This document shows, in pieces, positions 7,296 to 13,931 of a DNA stretch of 20,830 bases. The translations under genes were made by a program, and so were the position numbers. This DNA is from RUG14130 sp045598325 (GTDB taxonomy: Bacteria > Bacillota > Clostridia > Christensenellales > Aristaeellaceae), in assembly GCA_045598325.1 (NCBI GenBank), contig JAZLLT010000040.1, positions 1 through 20,830 on the forward strand, in the 5' to 3' direction. The notes under the pieces are model-generated. The model did not search any database and was not told the origin of the DNA. It worked only from the letters and a program-made list of their open reading frames with translations. Position 1 is the stretch's first letter; each line of letters begins with the position of its first letter.

Positions 7296-8648
7296 TCAGT
7301 TTTTGAGGCTCTGCAGGGGCGCGGGGATGCGTCCGCCGCGGGAAATGAAATCCACGGAAGAGAAGGGATGCAGAGCGATGACGGGCGCGTGTCCGAGCAG
7401 ACCGCCGAATTCCACATTGTCCCCCACCTTCGCGCCCGGCGCGGGAATGACGCGCACGGCGGTGGTCTTGTTATTGACCATGCCGATGGCGGCTTCATCC
7501 GCGATGATGGCGGAAATGGTGGACGCGTCTGTGTCTCCGGGCACGGCGATCATGTCGAGCCCCACCGAGCACACGCAGGTCATGGCTTCCAGTTTATCGA
7601 GGCACAGCGCGCCGCTTTCGGCTGCCTTGATCATGCCGATATCCTCGGACACGGGAATAAACGCGCCGGAAAGTCCGCCCACATGGGAGGACGCCATGAC
7701 GCCGCCTTTTTTGACCGCGTCATTGAGGAGCGCCAGCGCCGCGGTGGTGCCGTGGGTGCCGCAGACTTCAAGGCCCATCTCTTCCAGGATCTGCGCCACG
7801 CTGTCGCCAACAGCGGGCGTGGGCGCCAGAGAGAGGTCCACGATGCCGAAGGGTACGCCGAGGCGTCCGGATGCTTCCATCGCCACCAGTTGTCCCACGC
7901 GGGTGATGGAGAAGGCGGTGCGCTTGATGGTCTCCGCCACCTCGTCAAAGGGTTTTCCCTTTACCTGCTCCAGCGCGCTCTTGACCACGCCGGGGCCGGA
8001 AACGCCCACATTGATGGCGCAGTCGCCCTCGCCGGGACCGTGGAACGCGCCCGCCATGAAGGGATTGTCTTCGACGGCGTTGCAGAATACGACCAGTTTC
8101 GCGCAGCCCAGTCCGTCTTTGTCCTTTGTTTTTTCGGCGGTCTGCTTGACGACCTCGCCCATCAGTTTCACCGCATCCATATTGATACCGGCGCGGGTTG
8201 AGCCGATATTGACGGAAGAGCAGAGGAAATCGGTTTCGGAAAGTACCTCGGGGATGCTCTCGATGACGGCGCGGTCCGTACGGGTCATGCCTTTCTGCAC
8301 GAGGGCGGAATAGCCGCCGATGAAGTTGACGCCGACCTCCTTCGCCGCCCGGTCCAGCGTGCGCGCAAGGCGCGCGGGCTCACGCATGCCGCCTGCCACC
8401 AGAGCGGCGGGCGTTACGGAAATGCGCTTGTTGACGATGGGCACGCCGAAGTCCCTTTCGATCTCCTCTCCCACACGGACCAGCCTGCCCGCGACATGGG
8501 TGATGTGGTCGTAGACCTTCTCGCACATGCGCTCATCGCTGTCGGACACGCAGCCGAACAGCGAAATGCCCATGGTGATGGTGCGCACATCCAGTTTTTG
8601 TTTGTCAATCATTTTGAGGGCGGAAAGCACCTCGGTAGTCGTTGCCAT
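7296..8648 (-). CDS. UPF0210 / PFL family protein (DUF711)
   Basis: A 450-residue member of the UPF0210 (DUF711, PFL) family, full length. Recognisable conserved stretches are DVRTITMGISLFGC near the N-terminus, FGVPIVNKRISVTPAAL, the GGYSALVQKGMTRTD region and NIGSTRAGINMDAV. The family has a fold related to glycyl-radical enzymes, but no reaction is established. The start at 8648 is preferred because AGGAGG lies 5 nt upstream, overlapping the stop of the ACT gene. A longer frame to 8690 would overlap that gene. The neighbouring UPF0237 ACT gene is its usual partner in Bacillota, which suggests the ACT domain senses a ligand for it. That functional link is inference. Confidence 0.93.
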   Translation of the reverse strand: MATTTEVLSALKMIDKQKLDVRTITMGISLFGCVSDSDERMCEKVYDHITHVAGRLVRVGEEIERDFGVPIVNKRISVTPAALVAGGMREPARLARTLDRAAKEVGVNFIGGYSALVQKGMTRTDRAVIESIPEVLSETDFLCSSVNIGSTRAGINMDAVKLMGEVVKQTAEKTKDKDGLGCAKLVVFCNAVEDNPFMAGAFHGPGEGDCAINVGVSGPGVVKSALEQVKGKPFDEVAETIKRTAFSITRVGQLVAMEASGRLGVPFGIVDLSLAPTPAVGDSVAQILEEMGLEVCGTHGTTAALALLNDAVKKGGVMASSHVGGLSGAFIPVSEDIGMIKAAESGALCLDKLEAMTCVCSVGLDMIAVPGDTDASTISAIIADEAAIGMVNNKTTAVRVIPAPGAKVGDNVEFGGLLGHAPVIALHPFSSVDFISRGGRIPAPLQSLKN

Positions 8649-8658
8649 AGATGCCTCC

Positions 8659-8940
8659 TCAGATACGGTACATGGAGTCGAAGATCTCACTTCTCTGAAC
8701 GCGGATCTGCACGCCCATCTCGTCGCCCAGCGCGGTCAGTTCATCGGAAAGGCACTCAAAACGGCACTCATCGGAACTGATGTCCGCCACCAGTACCATG
8801 GTGAAATAACCTGAAATGATGGTCTGGGAAATGTCCAGAATATTTGCATCATTATTATAAAGTACATTGCTGACGCGGGCAATGATGCCCTTGCGGTCGA
8901 GACCCAGCACGCTGACAACTGCTTTTTTCATCTGATCCAT
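8659..8940 (-). CDS. ACT domain protein, UPF0237 family
   Basis: A 93-residue stand-alone ACT domain, the typical length for UPF0237. Landmarks are the opening strand VVSVLGLDRKGIIARVS, the helix ending NVLYNNDANILDISQT, and the C-terminus SEIFDSMYRI, which is characteristic of this group. ACT domains usually bind amino acids and regulate a partner. AAAGGAG sits 10 nt before the ATG at 8940; an ATG three codons on is the only alternative. It is the first gene of the minus-strand unit under a promoter at 8966-8994. The UPF0210 gene starts 10 nt after its stop. Confidence 0.93.
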   Translation of the reverse strand: MDQMKKAVVSVLGLDRKGIIARVSNVLYNNDANILDISQTIISGYFTMVLVADISSDECRFECLSDELTALGDEMGVQIRVQRSEIFDSMYRI

Positions 8941-8965
8941 AGTATCACATCTCCTTTACGGTAAA

Positions 8966-8994
8966 ATTGTAATGCGTAGCAAGTGAAGATTCAA
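8966..8994 (-). promoter_or_regulatory. Sigma-A promoter for ACT-UPF0210
   Basis: Minus-strand TTGAAT (8989-8994), a 17-bp spacer and TACAAT (8966-8971), just upstream of the ACT gene. It is divergent from the rpmB promoter, with 50 bp between the two -35 boxes. No clear operator is visible between them. Confidence 0.75.
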
Positions 8995-9044
8995 CGAATT
9001 TTCAGTATCTTTACATCCGGAAAGTAAAAAAATGGGAAACACTC

Positions 9045-9073
9045 TTGATTATGGGGACAGTATCTGTTATAAT
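9045..9073 (+). promoter_or_regulatory. Extended -10 sigma-A promoter for rpmB
   Basis: TTGATT (9045-9050), a 17-bp spacer and perfect TATAAT (9068-9073) preceded by TGT, an extended -10. This is strong, as expected for a ribosomal protein gene. The leader would be about 38 nt. Confidence 0.85.
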
Positions 9074-9117
9074 AACCGCTGTTTGAATGTCATCTACTCC
9101 ACAAGGAGGTGTTACTA

Positions 9118-9309
9118 GTGGGAAAATTCTGTGAAATCTGCGGAAAGGGAATCGTGCATGGCAACAATGTCAGCCATTCCAATCGCAAGACTCGCCGTAT
9201 CTGGGCTCCGAACACCCAGAAGGTTCATGTAGTTGTGAACGGCAAAGTCGAGCGCAAATCCGTTTGCACTCGCTGCCTGCGCAGCGGTAAGGTTGAGCGC
9301 GCAATCTGA
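9118..9309 (+). CDS. rpmB: 50S ribosomal protein L28 (zinc-ribbon form)
   Basis: A 63-residue L28, a structural protein of the large ribosomal subunit. It opens MGKFCEICGKG and carries GNNVSHSNRKTRRIW, the family hallmark. Cysteines 5, 8, 50 and 53 form two CxxC pairs, so this is the zinc-binding C+ form. The start is the GTG at 9118: AAGGAGG (9103-9109) lies 8 nt upstream. An in-frame GTG at 9109 would lie inside that site. It is monocistronic, with its own promoter and terminator, divergent from the ACT/UPF0210/asp23/fakA/recG unit. Confidence 0.97.
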   Translation: MGKFCEICGKGIVHGNNVSHSNRKTRRIWAPNTQKVHVVVNGKVERKSVCTRCLRSGKVERAI

Positions 9310-9324
9310 TTTCAAACTCGATCT

Positions 9325-9362
9325 AAAAACAAGACGCACAAAATCGTGCGTCTTGTTTTTTT
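9325..9362. terminator. Bidirectional terminator between rpmB and flavin reductase gene
   Basis: A perfect 15-bp stem, AAAAACAAGACGCAC paired with GTGCGTCTTGTTTTT, around a 6-nt loop. T runs follow on the plus strand, and the A tract on the other arm gives T runs on the minus strand. It therefore serves both convergent units; the minus-strand gene ends at 9364. Confidence 0.93.
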
Positions 9363-9363
9363 G

Positions 9364-10008
9364 TCAATATTCGCCCATGTCGATGACGGGCTTCACGATA
9401 CCGGCATAGTCGTGGGCCTTTCCCGGGAAGTTCTCCGGATTGATGGCGTGATGGATGTTGTACAGGATGCCATTCTCCCCTGCCCGGTCATCTAAATGTT
9501 CTTCGTCGATATGGACATTCACGACTTCAAGGCAGATCATCACATGATCGTCACCGGGCACGATCTCCTTTTCCCACGCCTTTTTGCACTCCAGATTCAT
9601 GAAGCACTCGCGCACCAAAGGCGCGTTGACCTTTTCCGCGGGTTCCGCGGTCAGACCCGATTCCGTGATCTCATCCGTTTCCCAGCCGTTGTTCCGTATG
9701 GTCGCCATGGCTTTTTCGTAATCATCGCGGGAGAAGAAGTTGATGACCGCGTCCCCGTTTTCCGCAAGCGTCCGGTACAGGTGTCCGTTTTTGTTGACGC
9801 TCGAAAGCACGGCGAAGTAGTGCTTCGCTTGGCCCGCCGTGGTGAAGCAGCACCAGGACTGCATGCAGGCGTTGTTCTTCCCGTTGGATTTATAGGAAGT
9901 GACCAGGCACATCGGCACCGGGATTGAAGTCACGAATTCGAGCCAGTTGAAGCCCCAATTTTCCAGAGCCTTCATATTCTCCGGCGTTTCATAATAAGTG
10001 TGTTTCAT
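9364..10008 (-). CDS. Flavin reductase-like / FMN-binding split-barrel protein
   Basis: A protein of about 214 residues resembling the flavin reductase-like family, which binds FMN and often reduces flavins with NAD(P)H. The split-barrel signature is visible in FVTSIPVPMCLVTSYKSNGK, the AVLSSVNKNGHLYRTL stretch and a central INFFSRDDYEKAMATI. No oxidoreductase partner sits beside it, so the substrate is unknown. The start is ambiguous. ATG 10008 has GGAG 8 nt upstream and begins MKHTYYETPEN. ATG 10026 is in frame, adds six residues, and has its own GGAG 7 nt upstream because of a tandem duplication. I prefer 10008. It follows the XRE regulator gene after about 50 nt on the same strand. Confidence 0.8.
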   Translation of the reverse strand: MKHTYYETPENMKALENWGFNWLEFVTSIPVPMCLVTSYKSNGKNNACMQSWCCFTTAGQAKHYFAVLSSVNKNGHLYRTLAENGDAVINFFSRDDYEKAMATIRNNGWETDEITESGLTAEPAEKVNAPLVRECFMNLECKKAWEKEIVPGDDHVMICLEVVNVHIDEEHLDDRAGENGILYNIHHAINPENFPGKAHDYAGIVKPVIDMGEY

Positions 10009-10011
10009 ATC

Positions 10012-10045
10012 GGCGTCTCCGATCATTCCGCGTCTCCGATCATTC
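10012..10045. repeat. 17-bp tandem duplication carrying RBS and ATG
   Basis: The 17-bp unit GCGTCTCCGATCATTCC occurs twice in direct succession, immediately upstream of the flavin reductase gene. On the minus strand each copy reads GGAATGATCGGAGACGC, so each carries an ATG and a GGAG. The upstream copy's ATG opens a six-codon frame that stops at TGA inside the second copy. The second copy's ATG is in frame with the gene. Confidence 0.85.
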
Positions 10046-10060
10046 CGCGTCCCTGCATTC

Positions 10061-10678
10061 TCATTCTGTCATGTTATCGTGATTTTTCACTCTTCTCTTG
10101 AGCAGAACGAAGCCGACCGCGATGATGATGGCCAGTTGTACGATGCCGCCCGCCGAGTAGATGAGGTTTGCCCGTTCCGGGAACCAGGCCAGGTGCAGGA
10201 CGAGGCAAATGCCCCATACCGTAAGGCTGAAGCAGCCGATTGCCCAGTACGGCATATGCCACGAGGAAAACGCCGCGCCGAGGATGGCGAAGGTGACGGG
10301 CAGGGCGAATACGAAACTCAGGTAGTTCCCATCAAATTCGGGCAGCAGCAAAAGCAGGAGCATAAACACGACGATGGCACTGATCCACACGATACAGGTG
10401 ATGGTGAGCAGCACGACCGTGCGGGCCGCCGTGTTGAAGATGCCCTTTTCTTTTTTGGTTTCGGGTGTTCCGACCAGATTGTCAAGCGTCACACCGTAGA
10501 GCGCGGCAAGGTCCATGAGCGCGGAAAGATCGGGCACGCCGTCGCCCCGCTCCCACTTGGAAATGGTCTTGTCGGAGTAATTGAGTTTCTCTCCGACCTC
10601 TGCCTGTGTCAGTTTTTTCTCGCGGCGCAAGCGGATCAGGTTATCTTTGAGCGTTTCACGCCAGTTGTTATTTTCCAT
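10061..10678 (-). CDS. XRE-family regulator with C-terminal membrane domain
   Basis: A 205-residue protein. Residues about 10-65 are a Cro/CI-type helix-turn-helix (LIRLRREKKLTQAEVGEKLN, then SDKTISKWERGDGVPDL). The rest holds about four membrane helices (roughly 85-112, 118-140, 143-164 and 172-196) and a basic tail. This puts a DNA-binding domain on the cytoplasmic side of the membrane, a design fairly common in Bacillota. The ligand or stress is unknown. GAGG lies 6 nt before the ATG. It has its own promoter at 10754-10782 and probably controls itself and the flavin reductase-like gene downstream, by inference from position. Confidence 0.87.
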   Translation of the reverse strand: MENNNWRETLKDNLIRLRREKKLTQAEVGEKLNYSDKTISKWERGDGVPDLSALMDLAALYGVTLDNLVGTPETKKEKGIFNTAARTVVLLTITCIVWISAIVVFMLLLLLLPEFDGNYLSFVFALPVTFAILGAAFSSWHMPYWAIGCFSLTVWGICLVLHLAWFPERANLIYSAGGIVQLAIIIAVGFVLLKRRVKNHDNMTE

Positions 10679-10712
10679 AGTCCACCTCGGATCATCACTC
10701 TCCCGTGGGTAG

Positions 10713-10722
10713 AATCGCGATT
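10713..10722. promoter_or_regulatory. Candidate operator for the XRE regulator
   Basis: The 10-bp perfect palindrome AATCGCGATT lies between the XRE promoter and its start codon, within the transcribed leader. Autoregulation through such a site is common for XRE proteins, but the repeat is short and binding is unproven. Confidence 0.25.
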
Positions 10723-10753
10723 TTTATCGGTCTACTCACAATGGAACAACTCT

Positions 10754-10782
10754 ATTTTACCCGAAAAAGCGCAAAAAATCAA
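10754..10782 (-). promoter_or_regulatory. Sigma-A promoter for the XRE/flavin reductase unit
   Basis: Minus-strand TTGATT (10777-10782), a 17-bp spacer and TAAAAT (10754-10759). It lies about 75 bp upstream of the XRE start codon. Confidence 0.75.
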
Positions 10783-10849
10783 GCATTTTCTCTCCCGCGA
10801 GGATAATCGGCGTTTTCCGAATCGTAGAGAACGGAAGACCGCTTATAGG

Positions 10850-10878
10850 GTGACAGACCCGGCAAGGCGGTTTACAAT
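10850..10878 (+). promoter_or_regulatory. Sigma-A promoter for the DegV gene
   Basis: GTGACA (10850-10855), a 17-bp spacer and TACAAT (10873-10878). The next gene start on this strand is 160 bp away, so it would produce an unusually long leader for this window. Confidence 0.65.
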
Positions 10879-10884
10879 GGGTGC

Positions 10885-11038
10885 GTGAAAGGGCGGGCGA
10901 TTCGTTTTCCAATTCCGCGTGCCGCCTCGTTCCATTTAAATGAAGCATATGGGGCAAACGGACATACATTCTTATCCGACGGTCCATTCGCACAGTCGGT
11001 GAATACCGCATCCCCCACCGTTACCCCAAGGAGGCAAA
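10885..11038 (+). other. Long leader of the DegV transcript
   Basis: About 150 nt between the predicted transcription start and the DegV ATG, with no credible gene on either strand. It contains the palindrome CATTTAAATG (10933-10942), a possible CCGAC/GTCGG stem near 10976-10999, and AAGGAGG at 11028-11034, 4 nt before the ATG. It matches no riboswitch class that I recognise. Together with 10679-10849 (XRE leader, two divergent promoters and AT-rich spacer) it makes up the only gene-free stretch above 300 bases. Confidence 0.45.
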
Positions 11039-11914
11039 ATGAACTACATTATCAGTTGTGAATCCACCGTTGATTTGAAATTCGAATATCTGATAAATCG
11101 CGGCATTTCCGTTCTGCGCTACGGTTACTGCATAGACGGCGAACTTTTTGACGATCCGATGGGCGAAGGAAACGCCATGAACGCCTTTTACGAGGCACAG
11201 AAACGCGGGGCGAAAATCACCACTTCGCAGATCAACGAAACGGTTTACCGCGAATACTTTGAATCGCTTTTGAAGGAAGGAGATGTGCTCCACATCGCCT
11301 TCGGCTCGGGCATGTCCGGAAGCGTGAACAATGCTTTCCGCGCGGCGGAGGAATTGAACGGCTCACACGAAAACAAGGTCTATGTGGTGGATTCCTTCTG
11401 TTCTTCCTCGGGTTACGGGATGCTGACCGACATTTCCGCGGATTTGCGGGACGCGGGAAATAACATCACGGAAGTCTACGATGAAATGGTCTGTCTCGGA
11501 AAGCGCATCGAGCACCGCTTCTTCTGCACGGATCTGACCTTCTTCCGCAAAAGCGGCCGCGTGTCAGGTCCCGCCGCGGCGGTCGCCTCCATCCTCAACA
11601 TCTGCCCGCTCATGAAACTGGACAACAGCGGAAAAATCGTTGCATACGAAAAAATCCGCGGCAAAAAGAATGCCGCGCAACGCATTGCCGACGACATGGC
11701 ATCTCTCGCGGAAGGCGGACGAGATTATGACGGCAAGTGCTACATCTGCCATTCGGACTGCGCAGACTACGCGGAGATACTCAAAAAAGCCGTACTTGAC
11801 GGCTTTCGGAACATCAAAGAGATCACGATCTGCGACATCGGTCCCGTCATCGCTTCCCACAGCGGGCCCGGCACCGTCGCCGTGTTCTATGTAGGAAAAG
11901 AAGAGCGCGCCTGA
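11039..11914 (+). CDS. DegV family fatty acid-binding protein (FakB candidate)
   Basis: A 291-residue DegV protein, normal in length. DegV/FakB proteins hold a fatty acid and present it to FakA for phosphorylation. Family landmarks are the N-terminal IISCESTVDL, TTSQ at residues 61-64, GSGMSGSVNNA near 90-100, KSGRVSG in the middle and the C-terminal IGPVIASHSGPGTV, which all match the ligand pocket and FakA-facing parts of the family. AAGGAGG supports the start. A FakA homologue is encoded in the same window at 5169-6821, so the two may work together, although they are in different units. The gene ends 1 bp from the convergent radical SAM gene. Which fatty acid it binds cannot be told. Confidence 0.92.
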   Translation: MNYIISCESTVDLKFEYLINRGISVLRYGYCIDGELFDDPMGEGNAMNAFYEAQKRGAKITTSQINETVYREYFESLLKEGDVLHIAFGSGMSGSVNNAFRAAEELNGSHENKVYVVDSFCSSSGYGMLTDISADLRDAGNNITEVYDEMVCLGKRIEHRFFCTDLTFFRKSGRVSGPAAAVASILNICPLMKLDNSGKIVAYEKIRGKKNAAQRIADDMASLAEGGRDYDGKCYICHSDCADYAEILKKAVLDGFRNIKEITICDIGPVIASHSGPGTVAVFYVGKEERA

Positions 11915-11915
11915 A

Positions 11916-13022
11916 TCAGCGCACCCTCCCCTCCCGTACGGCTTTGGCAAGAGAGATCATGCGGTCCAGCCGCTTTTCGAAGAAATATCGGAAAGCCGCG
12001 CAGTAGCGGTTTTTGCCGAGGAGGTCTCCCCCCGTCATCTCCCGGTCACGGCGGCATCCGCCGCGGCAAATGCCGCAATACGGACAGACACGGCAGTCTT
12101 CGGGAACAGACAGAGAAGACGCAACAAACGCCTCCGCCTTCTCCGAACTCATAAGCGCCGCGATGCCCGCGGAGTTGATGTTGCCAAGACACCATTCATC
12201 CAGCACATAGAAGTCGCAGGGGTACACGCTGCCGTCGCTTTCGACCGTCAGAATGGGCGTGCAGCGTCCGCTCATCCCGCAGCTTTCGGGACCTCTGCCC
12301 AGAAGCATGCCGATATAGTTATCAAAGGTGCGCACGGACACATAGTGCCCGGAAAGCGCATCTTTTTCATACAAATCGTAGGTTTTGACGAGGAACTCCC
12401 CGAAGGAAATGGGGTCGGGCGCGTAGGCGCCGCTTTCACCGAAATCGTCGATGCAGCGGATGAACTGGAGGTAGCCGAAGGGACGCAGAGCGCGGTAGAG
12501 TTCTTCGGCTCGGTCCGCATTTGCTTTAGACACCACGCAGAGGATGTTGAAGTCCACGCCGTATTTTTTGAGGAACGCCGTGCTTTGTATGACACGGCCA
12601 TAGGTCCCCTCTCCCGCCGTGTCCACGCGGCAGGCATTGTGCGATTCTTCGTCTCCGTCAATAGACAGACCCACAAGAAAATGGTTCTTTTTGAGAAACG
12701 CGCACCACTTCTCACCCAGCAGCAGCCCGTTGGTCTGGATGGCGTTTTGAGTCCTGCGGCGGGCGCCGTAGCGGTTTTCCAGTTCAATCAACTTTTCGAA
12801 AAACGGAAGTCCCGCGAGGGTGGGCTCGCCGCCCTGAAACATGAAACTCACGCTGTCCGCCGCGGCATACGCCCTGCGCACCAGATTTTCCAGTGTCCCT
12901 TCGCTCATGACAGGGCGCACCTTTTCCGCGCGGCTGTTCATCACATCCGCGTAGAAACAATATCTGCACCGCATCTGACAGGCACCCGACGCGGGTTTGA
13001 TCAATAAAGTCAACTGTTTCAT
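11916..13022 (-). CDS. Radical SAM/SPASM maturase, anaerobic sulfatase-maturase type
   Basis: A 368-residue radical SAM enzyme closest to anaerobic sulfatase-maturating enzymes, which oxidise an active-site Cys or Ser of a sulfatase to formylglycine. The N-terminus LLIKPASGACQMRCRYCFY supplies the S-adenosylmethionine cluster cysteines 15, 19 and 22. FQGGEPTL (62-69) is the next core motif. The SPASM region holds Cys248, Cys254 and Cys269, then C310, C313, C316, C319, C323 and C341 for auxiliary iron-sulfur clusters. Asp270 follows Cys269 where the family places its proposed general base. No sulfatase is in the window, so the target protein is elsewhere or is different. GGAGGAG precedes the ATG. 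Its promoter interlocks with that of the divergent GrpE-like/Hsp70-like pair. Confidence 0.88.
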   Translation of the reverse strand: MKQLTLLIKPASGACQMRCRYCFYADVMNSRAEKVRPVMSEGTLENLVRRAYAAADSVSFMFQGGEPTLAGLPFFEKLIELENRYGARRRTQNAIQTNGLLLGEKWCAFLKKNHFLVGLSIDGDEESHNACRVDTAGEGTYGRVIQSTAFLKKYGVDFNILCVVSKANADRAEELYRALRPFGYLQFIRCIDDFGESGAYAPDPISFGEFLVKTYDLYEKDALSGHYVSVRTFDNYIGMLLGRGPESCGMSGRCTPILTVESDGSVYPCDFYVLDEWCLGNINSAGIAALMSSEKAEAFVASSLSVPEDCRVCPYCGICRGGCRRDREMTGGDLLGKNRYCAAFRYFFEKRLDRMISLAKAVREGRVR

Positions 13023-13042
13023 ATTCTCCTCCGGACGGTGAA

Positions 13043-13071
13043 AGGATAGCAGAGTTTTCTTCTCTTGTCAA
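13043..13071 (-). promoter_or_regulatory. Sigma-A promoter for the radical SAM gene
   Basis: Minus-strand TTGACA (13066-13071), a 17-bp spacer and TATCCT (13043-13048) preceded by TGC, an extended -10. Its -35 hexamer overlaps the plus-strand -35 of the neighbouring divergent promoter by 5 bp. Confidence 0.75.
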
Positions 13072-13093
13072 GTGTCCCCGTTTATGCTATAAT
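13065..13093 (+). promoter_or_regulatory. Extended -10 sigma-A promoter for the GrpE-like/Hsp70-like pair
   Basis: TTGTCA (13065-13070), a 17-bp spacer and perfect TATAAT (13088-13093) preceded by TGC. The predicted transcript starts near 13100. GGAG (13114-13117) then lies 7 nt before the ATG at 13125. Confidence 0.85.
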
Positions 13094-13124
13094 ATAGTAG
13101 GATTATTATGTACGGAGATAGATT

Positions 13125-13931
13125 ATGTCACTTGCAAAAGAACATTTCCGCGCGCTCATCGAAAGCAAACCACTGCCCGAGCAGATGGATGCCCTCGATG
13201 CCGCCGCGACCCTGAAACAACTCATCGGCGACACGCAGCAGCTGACGCTTTCCCAACTCCCTTCCGCCAACGCGCGGCAGTTGGGCAGTATCCTGTTCTC
13301 TCACGAGGCGGGGTTCATCTCCGCCTTCTCAACGGTAAATGAACCGAAAGTCATCAGGAAAAAAGGCAGCGGCGTAAAAAGCCTCAATTTCCTGTTCATC
13401 ATGCTCGCACTGCTCACGGCTGTCGGCGCGTTCTGCATGGTCTGGCAGGCGGATCTGTATCTGTGGGCGCTGTTCATCGGCGTGAGCGCTCTGCTTTCGG
13501 GCGCCGCCTATTTCGCGCCCCGCAGAGATGACGCGCCCGCGGTCAGGCAGAGCATCGACATGAAAGCCCTGACTTCCCTGACCGAGCGGCGCATGGAAGC
13601 CATCGACCGGGATCTGGACGCGTTTTTGTCCATTCCCACGGAAGGCTCCGGCGATGATGACGCCATCGTGCAGATCATCTCTCTGGCCGTCGCCATGAAA
13701 AAGCAGGACCCCGAGAGCGTGCCCGACGAACTGATGACTGCCATCACCACGCTGTCCATCTCTCGCGGCTACGATTTCATCGACTGTACCGAGGAGACGG
13801 AAGCGTTCTTCGACACGATGCCCACCAAGCGGGAAAGCCGCACCATCGTCCCCGCCGTACTGAAGGACGGCGCTCTCATCGCCCGCGGCATGGCGATCGT
13901 CAAAATCGACCCAAACGAAGAGGTTGAATAA
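13125..13931 (+). CDS. Two-helix membrane protein with GrpE-like C-terminal domain
   Basis: A 268-residue protein with no function I can assign with certainty. Residues 1-80 are soluble and largely helical. Two membrane helices follow (about 86-107 and 111-130), then a soluble part with a helical stretch (about 145-215). The last 50 residues, especially VPAVLKDGALIARGMAIVKI at 242-261, resemble the beta domain that ends GrpE, the Hsp70 nucleotide exchange factor (pattern L-x-x-G-x-x-x-x-x-R-x-x-x-VKV). An upstream AFFDTMP fits the conserved F-D-P of that domain. Its stop codon directly abuts the start of an Hsp70-like ATPase, which supports an exchange-factor role. It lacks the long N-terminal GrpE coiled coil. 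Membrane protein: confident. GrpE-like role: inference. Confidence 0.7.
   Translation: MSLAKEHFRALIESKPLPEQMDALDAAATLKQLIGDTQQLTLSQLPSANARQLGSILFSHEAGFISAFSTVNEPKVIRKKGSGVKSLNFLFIMLALLTAVGAFCMVWQADLYLWALFIGVSALLSGAAYFAPRRDDAPAVRQSIDMKALTSLTERRMEAIDRDLDAFLSIPTEGSGDDDAIVQIISLAVAMKKQDPESVPDELMTAITTLSISRGYDFIDCTEETEAFFDTMPTKRESRTIVPAVLKDGALIARGMAIVKIDPNEEVE

Noticed and set aside
10976..10999. Known riboswitch or T-box in the DegV leader
   Set aside because: I looked for T-box, SAM, TPP, FMN, purine and glycine signatures and saw none; only a generic short stem remains.
10757..11011. 84-codon minus-strand frame in the XRE-DegV gap
   Set aside because: It has no family resemblance and it covers two predicted promoters, so it is unlikely to be coding.
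11900..11930. Terminator between the convergent DegV and radical SAM genes
   Set aside because: The genes are 1 bp apart and I found no hairpin with a T run near either end.
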